Origin: Nostoc calcicola FACHB-3891
Lineage (GTDB): Bacteria; Cyanobacteriota; Cyanobacteriia; Cyanobacteriales; Nostocaceae
NCBI RefSeq assembly: GCF_014697355.1
Contig: NZ_JACJRQ010000006.1
Coordinates: 62,001 to 126,000, forward strand
Reading direction: 5' to 3'
Length of the DNA stretch: 64,000 nucleotides
Shown: in pieces, positions 26,097-36,111 of the stretch
Layout of the letters: every line of letters begins with the position of its first letter
How positions within the stretch are numbered: the first letter of the stretch is position 1
Translations under genes and position numbers: made by a program
The notes under the pieces: model-generated
Seen by the model: only the letters and a program-made list of their open reading frames with translations
What the model was told of the DNA's origin: nothing
Databases searched by the model: none

Positions 26097-27857
26097 TTAT
26101 CCTTCGTCCAGATGTTCGACTAATAACCAATTACTGAAGTGATTCTGACGACCCCATACTGTAACTAATTGTTCGTCGGGATAAGCGTTTAACTGTTGGT
26201 TGATATGCGATCGCAAAGTCACAAGCTGCCAATTTTGCCCTTGATATGCGGCTGGTGCAGTGACAGTGAATCTGTATTGTTGCCGATCCAAGCGGTATAA
26301 AATACCTTGAAAACACTTGTTTTCTGGGATTAATACCTTGTCAACATTCGATTCAGAGTACCGAACGGTGGATGGTCTAGGGCAATCACCACTAGCTGGA
26401 TAAAGTAGTGGGTTATTTAAGTAATACAGTTGTTGGTGCAGCCAATCCGAATGATTAGGTGGTAGATTAAAAAAAGGTATGATTATTGCTTTTGCACGAT
26501 CGTCTTGCAGTAAAGCTGCTTGTAGCTCCCTGACAGGTAAATCCCTTGGCTGGCAGTTTAACTCAACACACATGGCTGCTGCCATTCCCGCTGCTTGACC
26601 AATGCCCATAACCACGGGTTGTAATCTGGTTGCGCCATTGGCAATGTGGGAAACAGAAATATTCTTTTCACAAACCAAGAAACCATCTGTTGTGGCTGGA
26701 ATGAGACAACTGTAGGGAATTGTAAAGGGAGTCCCAGTCCAGCGTCCCCCCCAACGGATAGATTTCGGTTGCAGTGGAAATTGAACATCAGGATAATGAT
26801 GGTCGTTGGCGTAATTACCAACAGCGATTGCATCATTAAATATAGATGCAACTCTACCTCCAGCAACAGGCAAAATATCCTGTTCACGGATAGTAGTTAC
26901 TCCCACTAAGCGCCGACTTTCTCGGTAATAGGGATGCAGTGCAAAAGCTGTAGGAGTGTGAGGAAATAGTTGTTTTGCTAAACCATAGCGACGGCCAAGT
27001 TGATTTTGAATAAAATGGGCAAAATTTTGACTGTGCCAGCGTGATTCTTGGATAAATTCACCTCTGGCTACGTCTGACTTTATCAGTCGCTCTACCCCTT
27101 CGCCGTAGTCATTGCCACAGATTGGCCAATTTATCATGAAGCGATCGCTAGGCAAACGTCCATAATTTAAAAATGTCTGTGCGCCATATTTATCCCAAGC
27201 ACCTGCAAACAAGGATGGATTATAATTGGGCGCAGCCAGAATTTCTGGGGCAACGGCTTCACCAAAATCTTGCATAATCACTACATAAGTGGGCGCTTGC
27301 ACCGGATATCTCTCGGTTAAAGAGTTAAAAGCTGCTGGGGCACTGGGTTCTCCCCACTCAGATTGCAATTCCCAGCCCCAGCGGTAAGGTATGTCAGCTA
27401 AAGCTAATAAATCTCCTAATTCTGTGGCGTCGAGAATAATCTTGGCTGTGACAGCAAAATCCGTAAAGCGGACACCAGTAATGCGATCGCCTTGCCGATA
27501 AACTTCTATTGGTACTTGTCCATAAATCCAGTGCAGATTGGGCAATTCCCTCACCCAATCAGCAAAAATCTCTGCCCCAATGCGGGGATCGTAACTAAAA
27601 AAGCTTACCCAACAGTTATCTAATCCACCTGGCTGTCGATGTCGTAATTCCTGCAAAAACGCACCCCATAACCCTGTTTGCAAGGCTTCTAATTCATTCC
27701 CATCGGGTGCAGACACTCCCGCCGAAGTTAGCATTCCCCCCAACCAAGAAAATTCACTCACCAGAATCGTCTTAGCTCCCCGTCGCGCTGCTTGGATAGC
27801 AGCCGCAGTGCCTCCAGTTCCCCCACCGACAACTAAGACATCAGCTGTATATGTCAT
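26097..27857 (-). CDS. FAD-dependent oxidoreductase
   Basis: The 586-residue protein starts with the FAD-binding Rossmann signature (VLVVGGGTGGTAAAIQAARRG at about 8-28) and continues with LDATELGDLLALADIPYRWG and a late NGATRLQPVVMGIGQAAGMAAA. These fit the FAD_oxidored (PF12831-like) family of putative dehydrogenases. The last 100 residues are a beta-rich extension with many Gln and Tyr. The substrate is unknown. There is no obvious signal peptide. It lies 107 bp upstream of patX on the same strand, but patX seems to have its own promoter in that gap. Confidence 0.8.
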   Translation of the reverse strand: MTYTADVLVVGGGTGGTAAAIQAARRGAKTILVSEFSWLGGMLTSAGVSAPDGNELEALQTGLWGAFLQELRHRQPGGLDNCWVSFFSYDPRIGAEIFADWVRELPNLHWIYGQVPIEVYRQGDRITGVRFTDFAVTAKIILDATELGDLLALADIPYRWGWELQSEWGEPSAPAAFNSLTERYPVQAPTYVVIMQDFGEAVAPEILAAPNYNPSLFAGAWDKYGAQTFLNYGRLPSDRFMINWPICGNDYGEGVERLIKSDVARGEFIQESRWHSQNFAHFIQNQLGRRYGLAKQLFPHTPTAFALHPYYRESRRLVGVTTIREQDILPVAGGRVASIFNDAIAVGNYANDHHYPDVQFPLQPKSIRWGGRWTGTPFTIPYSCLIPATTDGFLVCEKNISVSHIANGATRLQPVVMGIGQAAGMAAAMCVELNCQPRDLPVRELQAALLQDDRAKAIIIPFFNLPPNHSDWLHQQLYYLNNPLLYPASGDCPRPSTVRYSESNVDKVLIPENKCFQGILYRLDRQQYRFTVTAPAAYQGQNWQLVTLRSHINQQLNAYPDEQLVTVWGRQNHFSNWLLVEHLDEG

Positions 27858-27915
27858 ATTTTCAATCGAGTCTAAAATAATCTCATTAAACTTTGTTTCT
27901 TGACAAAGGTTAAAG

Positions 27916-27954
27916 CGTAGACATTATTTTCAGCCTTAGAAAATAATGTCTACG
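27916..27954. repeat. 16-bp perfect inverted repeat
   Basis: cgtagacattattttc at 27916-27931 and its exact complement at 27939-27954, with a 7-bp loop, lie 59 bp upstream of the FAD oxidoreductase start in the divergent gap. It could be a hairpin in the leader or a dispersed repeat. The rest of the 27858-28279 gap shows nothing else. Confidence 0.6.
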
Positions 27955-28279
27955 GTTGTTTGTTATTTTATAAGCTCAGCTTATCATTCACCTCTATAAA
28001 TCAGCTTTTCTCCACAATTATGTATGCAAGATTACATATTAATTTGGATCGAGTATTGGGATCTTGCATTTTACACAGCTGTATGCAAAGATAAATCCAC
28101 ATAAAGTACTGTAAATCTATCGAATTAGCGTACTAAAAGATAATAAATACTTTTAAAGCTAGCTGACTGCAAATGAAAGCCTTCAGCAAGTCTTTTATTG
28201 GCAATAAATAAAATTAAAATTTACTTTAGTGTAAATTGCACTGACAGACTGAAGAAAGAATAATTTAGACTCAAAAACA

Positions 28280-31200
28280 ATGTGGATTGTTAAACTTGCT
28301 CTTCGTCGTCCCTACACTTTCGTAATCGCTGCCATACTAATTTTTGTCTTAGGCGTAGTCACTATTACGCGCATGGCAACGGACATTTTCCCAGAAATAA
28401 ATATTCCCGTTGTCAGCGTAATTTGGTCTTATGGTGGTGTTTCACCAGAAGAAATGGAACAGCGTATTGTTACGACTAGTGAACGCTCTTTTACAACGAC
28501 TGTTAATGATATTGAACACATCGAATCACAATCACTCAATGGTGTTAGTGTCATTAAAGTTTTCTTCCAACCAGGAGCAAAAATTGAAGCAGCAGTAGCT
28601 CAACTTACCTCTAATACCCAAACAATTCTCCGGGGTTTACCTCCAGGAATTACACCTCCTTTAATTATTCGCTACAATGCTTCAAATGTGCCAATTCTCC
28701 AGCTAAGTGTTAGCAGTACATCACTATCAGAGCAAGAACTTTACGATAATGGGAATAATTTTCTACGGACTCAGCTAGCGACTGTTCAAGGTGCATCTGT
28801 GCCGTTACCTTATGGGGGTAAGCCTCGGCAAATCATGGTAGATATTGACCCGCAGGCATTATTTGCCAAAGGTCTTTCAGCTACAGATGTCACAACCGCA
28901 ATCAGCGCTCAGAATCTAATTTTACCTGGGGGAAATGCAAAATTAGGCGATCGCGAGTACAGTGTTCGACTCAATAGCAGTCCCCAAGTCCTGGAAGCCT
29001 TAAACAACTTACCAATAAAACAGATCAACGGCACTATCATTTATATACGTGATGTTGCTCAAGTTCATGATGGCTTTGCTGTACAGAACAACATTGTCCG
29101 TCGAGATGGGCGACGTTCTAGCTTATTAACTATTCTCAAAAGTGGTAGTGCTTCAACTTTAGATGTTGTAGAGCGAGTCAAAGCAAGACTACCAAAAATT
29201 CAAGCCACATTACCCAAAGAATTAGATTTAGATATCTTATTCGATCAATCCATATTTGTTAAAGCTTCCATCCACGGAGTATTAACCGAAGGATTGATTG
29301 CTGCTTGTTTAACTGCCGCTATGATCTTATTATTTTTAGGCAGTTGGCGAAGTACTTTAATTGTAGCAATTTCAATTCCTTTATCAATTCTTTGTTCTAT
29401 CATTGCCCTGCGATTGATAGGACAAACTCTGAATATTATGACCTTGGGAGGTCTATCTTTAGCAGTTGGGATTTTAGTTGATGATGCCACAGTAGAAATT
29501 GAAAATATTCACCGTAATTTAGGACAAGGAAAACCTCTGCAAGAAGCTATTTTAGATGGCGCGCAACAAATAGCTGTTCCGGCTTTCGTTTCCACCTTGG
29601 CAATTTGTATTGTTTTTATTCCTATCGTCTTTTTAACAGGGGTAGCACAATCGCTATTTATGCCTTTAGGAATGGCAGTTGTTTTTGCTATGCTTGCCTC
29701 CTATGTACTCTCGCGTACAGTAGTACCAATGTTGGCAAAATTTCTGCTTGCTAAGGAACTACATCTTTATGCTGAACATGAAAATTTAGGTAATAACGGT
29801 AATGGCCATGTAATTCCCAAAAAAGATATTTTCTGGCGTATTCATGAGCGGTTTAACCGTCAATTTGAAAAATTTCGCCAAAACTATCGAAATACTTTAG
29901 CCAAAGCTCTAAATCACCGTCGTGTAGTTTTTGTGATGTTTGGTGCTTTTTGGATAAGCGCCTTAGTTTTACTACCTTTTGTCGGTCAAGATTTTTTCCC
30001 TCAAGTAGATGCAGGTCAATTTCGCTTGCACGTCCGCGCCCCTGCGGGAACCAGACTTGACAGGACAGAAAAGATTTTTACTGAAGTTGAAAATGAGATT
30101 CGCAAAGTTATTCCTGAGGAAGAATTAGAAATTATTCTTGACAACATTGGTTTACCTGTTGGTGGGGTAAACCTGGCTTTTAGCGACACAGCAACCATAG
30201 GCCCTGGTGATGGAGAAATTCTTGTCGGTCTCAAAGAAGGTAAACATCACTCTACTTGGCAATATGTTAAACAACTACGCCAAAAATTAACCGCCCAATT
30301 TCCGGAATTAACCTTCTTTTTCCAACCTGCGGATATAGTAACTCAAATTCTCAATTTCGGTTTACCAGCCCCTATTGATATTCAGGTTATAGGACCAGCT
30401 AAAAATCGCCGTGATAACTACAAAATTGCCAAACAAATAAAAACCAAAATAGCTCAAATTCCTGGAGCAGTTGATGTTCATTTACATCAAGTTATTGATG
30501 CTCCAGAAATACGTATTAATGTAGATCGTTCTCAAGCACAACGTAGCGGTTTAACTCAACGAGATGTTGCCAATAATCTACTTACTTCATTAAGTTCTAG
30601 TGGTCAAACATCACCCAACTTTTGGCTCGATCCTATCAAAGGAGTCAGTTATCTAATAGCAGTGCAGGTTCCCCAATATAAACTTAATTCACTAGAAAAA
30701 ATTCAGAACACACCTGTCAGTAACGGTTCCAATTCCTCACAGCTTTTAAGCAATCTTGCTGTTGTTAAACGTGGGAAAGCTGCTGCTGTTGTTAATCATT
30801 ATAATGTACAGCCTGTATTTAATATTTACGCCAATGTTCAAGGTCGTGATTTAGGAGGTGTAGCTAGTGAGATTTATAAAATAGTTGGACAATTTCAAGA
30901 TAAGTTACCACGTGGAACGTCAATTATAGTGAAAGGTCAAGTAGAAACGATGAATTCATCTTTTCTAGGATTAGAAGTGGGATTGATATTTGCTATTGGA
31001 TTAGTTTATTGCCTAATAGTAGTCAATTTTCAATCTTGGATCGATCCATTCATTATTATGATGGCACTGCCAAATGCTTTAGCAGGAATTGTGTGGATAC
31101 TATTTGTGACTAACACAACTTTTAGTGTACCGTCTTTGATGGGCGCAATTATGAGTATTGGAGTTGCTACTGCCAATAGCATTTTGCTCGTCACCTTTGC

Positions 31201-31510
31201 TAATGAGCAACGTTTAATGGGAGAAAAAGCTGTTTCTGCGGCTTTAGCAGCTGGTTATACCCGTTTGCGTCCAGTATTAATGACTGCTGGGGCTATGATT
31301 ATGGGGATGTTACCAATGTCTCTTGGTTTAGGAGAAGGTGGCGAACAAAATGCTCCTTTAGGACGTGCTGTAATTGGTGGATTATTAGCAGCAACAGTGG
31401 CAACTTTAATTTTTGTACCTGTAATTTACAGTATTTTGCGCCGAAAACAACCCCAAAATTTAGAAGAGGAATTATCCTCTACTATCAAATTAACTGTAGC
31501 TAATCGATAA
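28280..31510 (+). CDS. RND-family efflux permease
   Basis: The 1076-residue product is an AcrB/HAE1-type inner-membrane pump driven by the proton gradient. It begins with the first membrane helix (VKLALRRPYTFVIAAILIFV), then DIFPEINIPVV and the periplasmic porter domain. A membrane block at about 335-500 contains LVDDATVEIENIHR, with the paired acidic residues of TM4. A second copy of this pattern ends with transmembrane helices at about 895-1060. Length and twofold symmetry are normal. Substrate is unknown. The adaptor gene follows at 102 bp; the permease-first order is less usual, and no outer-membrane channel gene is present. Confidence 0.92.
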   Translation: MWIVKLALRRPYTFVIAAILIFVLGVVTITRMATDIFPEINIPVVSVIWSYGGVSPEEMEQRIVTTSERSFTTTVNDIEHIESQSLNGVSVIKVFFQPGAKIEAAVAQLTSNTQTILRGLPPGITPPLIIRYNASNVPILQLSVSSTSLSEQELYDNGNNFLRTQLATVQGASVPLPYGGKPRQIMVDIDPQALFAKGLSATDVTTAISAQNLILPGGNAKLGDREYSVRLNSSPQVLEALNNLPIKQINGTIIYIRDVAQVHDGFAVQNNIVRRDGRRSSLLTILKSGSASTLDVVERVKARLPKIQATLPKELDLDILFDQSIFVKASIHGVLTEGLIAACLTAAMILLFLGSWRSTLIVAISIPLSILCSIIALRLIGQTLNIMTLGGLSLAVGILVDDATVEIENIHRNLGQGKPLQEAILDGAQQIAVPAFVSTLAICIVFIPIVFLTGVAQSLFMPLGMAVVFAMLASYVLSRTVVPMLAKFLLAKELHLYAEHENLGNNGNGHVIPKKDIFWRIHERFNRQFEKFRQNYRNTLAKALNHRRVVFVMFGAFWISALVLLPFVGQDFFPQVDAGQFRLHVRAPAGTRLDRTEKIFTEVENEIRKVIPEEELEIILDNIGLPVGGVNLAFSDTATIGPGDGEILVGLKEGKHHSTWQYVKQLRQKLTAQFPELTFFFQPADIVTQILNFGLPAPIDIQVIGPAKNRRDNYKIAKQIKTKIAQIPGAVDVHLHQVIDAPEIRINVDRSQAQRSGLTQRDVANNLLTSLSSSGQTSPNFWLDPIKGVSYLIAVQVPQYKLNSLEKIQNTPVSNGSNSSQLLSNLAVVKRGKAAAVVNHYNVQPVFNIYANVQGRDLGGVASEIYKIVGQFQDKLPRGTSIIVKGQVETMNSSFLGLEVGLIFAIGLVYCLIVVNFQSWIDPFIIMMALPNALAGIVWILFVTNTTFSVPSLMGAIMSIGVATANSILLVTFANEQRLMGEKAVSAALAAGYTRLRPVLMTAGAMIMGMLPMSLGLGEGGEQNAPLGRAVIGGLLAATVATLIFVPVIYSILRRKQPQNLEEELSSTIKLTVANR

Positions 31511-31528
31511 ATCATTCGTGAATAATAA

Positions 31529-31561
31529 GAAACCCAACTTATTCTGAAAATCGGGTTTCTC
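31529..31561 (+). terminator. short inverted repeat between pump genes
   Basis: agaaaccc and gggtttct flank a 17-base loop between the permease stop and the adaptor start. It may attenuate transcription or be a dispersed repeat; no T-run follows. Confidence 0.3.
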
Positions 31562-31611
31562 GGAGTCACTTAGATTTTCATAAATCAGCAAATCAAATAG
31601 GAAATCTATAT

Positions 31612-33045
31612 ATGGATACTCAAGAAAACACCAAAATTCAGGATTCCGATCTCACATCAATTACGGCAAAAACTCAGAAAAGTCCCCTTACTTTTATCAC
31701 TATTATTGCTACGACTACTTTGATTGTCAGTGGGCTTTTAGCACTTGGTATTATACCTCGGATACAACAGCAATCAGAATTAAATGCTTTCGCTAAATCT
31801 ACAACCAAAAAAGTTTCTGGTGTTAATGTGGTTAAGCCTAAGCTGGCGGCTAATTTTACAGAATTAGTTCTACCTAGCAGTATTCAAGCAAGCCAAGAAA
31901 CTACAATTTATGCTCGTACCAGCGGGTATTTACAAAAGAGATTAGTGGATATTGGCGATCGCGTCAATAGAGGGCAGTTACTAGCTGTAATTGATGCTCC
32001 AGAAATTGACCAAGATGTAGAGGAAGCTGGCGCAGAATTAGCCAAAGCTAAAGCTAATATTGCTCAAGTTCAGGCAGATTTAGCACAAAAGCAAAGTAAT
32101 CTTTCTCAAACAAAAGCTAACCTTAAAGCTAGACAGGCAGAATTAACCGAAGCACTTACTAACCTAAAATTAGCCCGTCAAAGTTGGCAACGTTGGCAAT
32201 TACTTCAAAAGCAAGGAGCAGTGGCTACACAAGCCGCCGATGAACGTGAAACTGCCTTTAATGCAAGTCAAGCTAATGTAGATACTTTAATTGCTCGCGT
32301 TAGTTCAGACCAAGAAAGTATAAATACTGCTCTTGCAGCTATTAATTCCCAAAAAGCTAATATTAATGCCTTTGTTGCGAGTAAAAATGCTGCTCAGTCA
32401 AACTTGCAGCGGATAACAGTTTTACAGTCATTCAAACAAATTGTTGCTCCTTTTTCAGGTGTAATTACTGCTCGGAACGTAGACACGGGAGCTTTAATTT
32501 CTGCGGGTGGCAATAATAATAGTGGAAATTCCTGGTTATTTAAGGTTGCTCAGACAGATAATTTACGTATCCGCATTAACGTTCCCCAGGCTTTTGTTCA
32601 ATCAATTCATCCTGGACAAACTGCGCTTGTTAGTGTTCGTGAACTACCGAAAAAGCCTTTCTCTGGTAAAGTGATTCGTACTGCTGATGCCTTAGATGCT
32701 ACTTCTAATACCCTTTTAACGGAAATTGAAGTACAGAATTCACAGAATGTGTTACGTCCTGGAATGTATGCTGAAGTTACTTTTAAGACTGAACGTGCCA
32801 ATCCACCTTTATTAGTACCAGCTAATACCTTAGTGATTAATGCAGATGGTATACAGGTAGCTACTGTGACAAAGGAAAACAAAGTTAAGTACAAGAAAGT
32901 AGAGCTTGGACGAGATTATGGTACTGAAGTTGAAGTAGTTTCTGGTTTAAGCCCTAATGTGAGTTTAATTACTAATCCTACGGATGTTCTGCAAGATGGG
33001 AAATCAGTTCAAGTACTTGCATCTAAGCATAAGAGTAAGAATTAA
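31612..33045 (+). CDS. HlyD-type periplasmic adaptor of RND pump
   Basis: The 477-residue product is a membrane-fusion protein that would link the RND permease to an outer-membrane channel. It has an N-terminal anchor at about 25-50, a lipoyl-type half motif (TSGYLQKRLVDIGDRVNRGQLLAVIDAPE), a long alpha-helical hairpin at about 130-260 rich in Ala, Gln and Lys (AKANIAQVQADLAQKQSNLS), the second lipoyl half (IVAPFSGVITARNVDTGALI) and a beta-barrel region with FKTERANPPLLVPANTLV. It directly follows the permease and is probably co-transcribed. The outer-membrane partner must be encoded elsewhere. Confidence 0.9.
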   Translation: MDTQENTKIQDSDLTSITAKTQKSPLTFITIIATTTLIVSGLLALGIIPRIQQQSELNAFAKSTTKKVSGVNVVKPKLAANFTELVLPSSIQASQETTIYARTSGYLQKRLVDIGDRVNRGQLLAVIDAPEIDQDVEEAGAELAKAKANIAQVQADLAQKQSNLSQTKANLKARQAELTEALTNLKLARQSWQRWQLLQKQGAVATQAADERETAFNASQANVDTLIARVSSDQESINTALAAINSQKANINAFVASKNAAQSNLQRITVLQSFKQIVAPFSGVITARNVDTGALISAGGNNNSGNSWLFKVAQTDNLRIRINVPQAFVQSIHPGQTALVSVRELPKKPFSGKVIRTADALDATSNTLLTEIEVQNSQNVLRPGMYAEVTFKTERANPPLLVPANTLVINADGIQVATVTKENKVKYKKVELGRDYGTEVEVVSGLSPNVSLITNPTDVLQDGKSVQVLASKHKSKN

Positions 33046-33065
33046 TGTCTGATGTAGTCAATACC

Positions 33066-33272
33066 GGGGTACAAGTATCATCGGAACAGAAAATCGGGAC
33101 AACAAGTATTACATAAATACTACAAAAATTCTGAGGCGCTGAAACTCTTGATTTATCGTTAGACAGTAGTTGGTTATTTGAAAAGTAAGCTCCTACAAAT
33201 TTCAATAAAATCCTTACGCAATAAGGCTTTTAAGCTTAAACCGATTTTCTGTTCCAATGATACTCACGCCCC
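33066..33272. mobile_element. MITE, family 4, copy 1, 207 bp
   Basis: The terminal inverted repeats span about 32 bp (left: ggggtacaagtatcatcgga; right read inward: ggggcgtgagtatcattgga; both continue acagaaaatcgg). The interior carries no ORF. A second copy of the same length in the same orientation lies at 34403-34609, with about fourteen base differences by eye. No target duplication is obvious. Confidence 0.8.
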
Positions 33273-33321
33273 ATGATAGTATTAATTTTTCAGCTATTTT
33301 GGGGATTTATAAAAATTTAAT

Positions 33322-33795
33322 ATGAATTGGAAAAAGAAAAATAAACTACTATGCTTTATAGTAATTATCCTATATATAGAATTGTTTACTGTTAATCTAT
33401 CTGCAAATTCAGCCAATACGCTTAGGGGTGTAAAAATCGTTCGTATTGAGGCTGAATGCACCACACTTCCTGGGGGTGCGCCAATTAGAATTTGCGAATC
33501 AGCGCTGAAAATATCTATTAAAAATATTACTCGTAAACCACAAAGATATTTAGTTATTAAAGCAAATATCTATGATAAAAAAGGAAATGAATTAACTAAT
33601 GATTATTGTTTCAGTGGTTATGAAATAATTGATATTGGAAAAAAATTGCTTCCAAACGCAAAAGTTTCTGTGCAAACTCATTTTAGAAAATATTTCGAGT
33701 ATGGCACAGCCGAACTTAGCAAGGTTGAATGGCATGGGCTGAGAGAACCTAATTTCAATAAGGTATATCCTGAAGTAAAAAATGAATGCCCGTAA
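33322..33795 (+). CDS. secreted or anchored protein of unknown function
   Basis: I do not recognise the family. The 157-residue product begins with a basic stretch (MNWKKKNKLL), then a hydrophobic helix (about 10-30) ending near SANSANT, so it is probably exported. The mature part is a beta-rich domain with paired cysteines (AECTTLPGGAPIRICESALK) and a hydrophobic/basic core (LKISIKNITRKPQRYLVIKA), which resembles small immunoglobulin-like extracytoplasmic domains. The stop codon overlaps the next start by 14 bp, so both genes form one unit. The pair is bracketed by two direct copies of a 207-bp element. Confidence 0.55.
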   Translation: MNWKKKNKLLCFIVIILYIELFTVNLSANSANTLRGVKIVRIEAECTTLPGGAPIRICESALKISIKNITRKPQRYLVIKANIYDKKGNELTNDYCFSGYEIIDIGKKLLPNAKVSVQTHFRKYFEYGTAELSKVEWHGLREPNFNKVYPEVKNECP

Positions 33796-34393
33796 CCAAA
33801 AATTGCAACGCAATTTTATTCCATCATTTTTAATGATGATGGGTACTTTCATTATCCATTATCTGCCTGCTCTAGGAGAATGGAATGAGGGGGTTAAAGA
33901 GAACGGCATTAGTCGAACGACTCACACAATGCTACAAAAAGAAACCTGCCGAATAGTTTGGTCGAACCCAGCATCTCAAAAACCTTGCATTTTTCTTAAT
34001 CTTGATCTGAAAACAGACGGTGCGTTAGAAATTGGTTTCAGTCCTGTTGGACTTCATACGGGTAGCTATACCTTTAGAACCAATAAATTTCGTAATGCAG
34101 CTTTGACATCAGAGAGGGAACTTAAAGCTGATGTTACTGCATTTGCTCACGAAGGATATCAACAACCATACGACACACTAAAATGGCAGAAAGTCAAAGG
34201 TTCATGCAGGCTGGCATCAACTTCCTTACGATGTGATGTAGTGGCACTACATACAGTGTTGACAGCAGTGCATGACTTCAGAACAAATTCTCCTAAAATA
34301 CAGGAATTATTTTATATGGCTTATTTAGGGGACACCAGGGTAGACTTTATTCACGCAACAACGCCTATCACTAATCACTTTTTGATAGAGTGA
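33782..34393 (+). CDS. unknown protein, coupled to the preceding gene
   Basis: The 203-residue product has a basic N-terminus and a hydrophobic stretch at about 13-30 (FIPSFLMMMGTFIIHYLPAL), perhaps a signal anchor. A polar domain follows with several aromatic residues, containing IVWSNPASQKPCIFLNLDLK and CRLASTSLRCDVVALHTVL with possible disulphide cysteines. I recognise no family. It overlaps the previous gene by 14 bp. A second repeat element begins 9 bp after its stop, so the two genes look like a passenger segment between element copies. Confidence 0.5.
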   Translation: MNARNQKLQRNFIPSFLMMMGTFIIHYLPALGEWNEGVKENGISRTTHTMLQKETCRIVWSNPASQKPCIFLNLDLKTDGALEIGFSPVGLHTGSYTFRTNKFRNAALTSERELKADVTAFAHEGYQQPYDTLKWQKVKGSCRLASTSLRCDVVALHTVLTAVHDFRTNSPKIQELFYMAYLGDTRVDFIHATTPITNHFLIE

Positions 34394-34402
34394 GCGCTAA
34401 TA

Positions 34403-34609
34403 GGGGTACAAATATCATCGGAACAGAAAATCGGGATAAGAAGCGTGACATGAATACTACAAAAATTCGGAGGTGCTGAAACTCTTGATTTATCGTTAGA
34501 CAGTAGTTGGTTATTTGAAAAGTAAGCTCCTACAAATTTCAATAAAATCTTTACACAATAAGGCTTTTAACCTTAACCAGATTTTCTGTTCCAATGATAC
34601 TCACGCCCC
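34403..34609. mobile_element. MITE, family 4, copy 2, 207 bp
   Basis: Same length, orientation and inverted ends as 33066-33272. Differences cluster near positions 35-60 of the element. Together the copies enclose the two overlapping ORFs at 33322-34393. Confidence 0.8.
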
Positions 34610-34793
34610 GTTTTCTTCAGTAAAAATGTTCAAACATGATGATAAACATGATGATAAACATTTCTGAGTAGTTAAAAATATAAACCTGTTTTGGAAATGG
34701 AAAATCCGTTATTCAAAAAATGTAATACTCTCTAGTTACATTTAATTGAATACGCTTGGATGAGATAATTTGTCCAACCATAAAATTTGTACA

Positions 34794-34822
34794 GTAGAGA
34801 CGTTGCACTGCAACGTCTCTAC
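34794..34822. repeat. 29-bp palindromic repeat
   Basis: gtagagacgttgca and its complement around one central base. An almost identical copy (one base changed) is at 63218-63246. This is a dispersed hairpin repeat. The rest of the 34610-34952 gap holds the promoter of the toxin-antitoxin pair and nothing else I can name. Confidence 0.7.
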
Positions 34823-34952
34823 ACGACCTTGGCATCAGACAAGATAATTTATCTTGATTTCGGATATTTCGTTTGTGTAGTGTCTATTATAAGATTGCTA
34901 GTGTTAATTGCATTGCTAACAACAAACCCTACAACACAGTAGGAGACAAATT

Positions 34953-35399
34953 ATGATGTTAAGGCATAACGTGTCTTTAGATTCTGTAATATCTCCACAG
35001 CTAGAAGCCGAATCTATCAAAGAACTGGAGCGCATATTGAGCGTTAAAGGTTTCCAGGCGAAACTGGTAGGGGCTAACGGAGAACAAATTATCATTCCTG
35101 ATTCGATTTATCAGGTGCTGCTTCAAGTTGTCCAGGCAATGGCATCAGGTAAAGCCATATCAATAATTCCTCAAGAGCAGGAACTGACGACTCAACAAGC
35201 TGCTGAATTTCTTAATGTATCACGCCCATACCTGATCAAGTTATTAGAACAAGGTGAAATTCCTCACATTAAGGTGGGTTCTCATCGCCGGGTTCGTTTT
35301 GATGATTTAATGAAGTATAAACAACAACGGGATACTGAGCGGAGTAAATTCTTAGATCAGTTAATTGCAGAAAGCCAAGAGATGGGCTTTTACGAGTAA
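34953..35399 (+). CDS. excisionase-type HTH protein, probable antitoxin
   Basis: The 148-residue product has a MerR/excisionase-type helix-turn-helix at about 78-130 (LTTQQAAEFLNVSRPYLIKL, then IPHIKVGSHRRVRFDDLMKY). The N-terminal part is an uncharacterised alpha/beta segment. HTH proteins of this type next to PIN-domain genes act as antitoxins and repressors of their own operon. The ATG follows aggag at 8 bases. The PIN gene begins 20 bp downstream, which fits a classical pair. Toxin neutralisation here is inferred from context. Confidence 0.75.
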   Translation: MMLRHNVSLDSVISPQLEAESIKELERILSVKGFQAKLVGANGEQIIIPDSIYQVLLQVVQAMASGKAISIIPQEQELTTQQAAEFLNVSRPYLIKLLEQGEIPHIKVGSHRRVRFDDLMKYKQQRDTERSKFLDQLIAESQEMGFYE

Positions 35400-35418
35400 A
35401 GGTTTTGAAAGTATTGAT

Positions 35419-35991
35419 ATGGAGAAGGTTTATGCTCTGTTAGACTCCTGTGTGTTGTTTCCCTTTTACCTCCGTGATACTCTGTTGTGCGTGGCTGACG
35501 CTGGTTTATATTTGCCGTTTTGGTCACAGGAAATACTTGATGGTGCAACTCGCAACCTGGTGAGTACAGGAAAAATGACAGTTAGGGAAGTAATGAGACT
35601 CAAGGAAAATCTGAAAAAATATTTTCCGGAAGCAATGGTCGAAGTACCTGATGAGATGTCTGAATGGATGACAAATCATGAAGGCGATCGCCATGTACTT
35701 GCGGCTGCGGTGAAAGCTGGAGCTGATGTAATTGTTACTTCAAATCTCAAACACTTTGAGTCAAAGGATCTCGCTCCTTGGAATATACAAGCACAATCAC
35801 CAGATGAATTTTTGAGTCAACTCTACAACCTTTACCCAGAGCAAATAGTTGAAGTATTGCAGCAGCAATCTAGAAGGCTCAAAAATCCACCAATGACTGT
35901 CGCCAATTTACTTGATTTGTTGAGCAAAAAAGATGGAGCAAATTTAGCGAACTTTACCAATCTAGTTAGATGTCATGAATCAAGATATTAA
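35419..35991 (+). CDS. PIN-domain protein, probable toxin ribonuclease
   Basis: PIN domains are Mg-dependent ribonucleases and the toxic part of many toxin-antitoxin pairs. The product from the ATG at 35419 has 190 residues and shows YALLDSCVLFPFYLRDTLL with the first acidic residue, EGDRHVLAAAVKAGADVIVTSN with the second acidic cluster, and LKHFESKDL, the PIN_3 pattern. The frame is open upstream, overlapping the antitoxin gene, but MEKVYALLDS is the natural start. The C-terminal 60 residues are helical. Toxicity is inferred from family and context. Confidence 0.78.
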   Translation: MEKVYALLDSCVLFPFYLRDTLLCVADAGLYLPFWSQEILDGATRNLVSTGKMTVREVMRLKENLKKYFPEAMVEVPDEMSEWMTNHEGDRHVLAAAVKAGADVIVTSNLKHFESKDLAPWNIQAQSPDEFLSQLYNLYPEQIVEVLQQQSRRLKNPPMTVANLLDLLSKKDGANLANFTNLVRCHESRY

Positions 35992-36111
35992 GGTTTTCCA
36001 AGATGTTGACCAAAGCTTGAGAATAACTAGTACAAAATAAATCTTACAGAGAATAGCCTAACGTTGACGACTAATGTTACATCTAGTATCGTTAAGCGTG
36101 GAAAAACCAAC

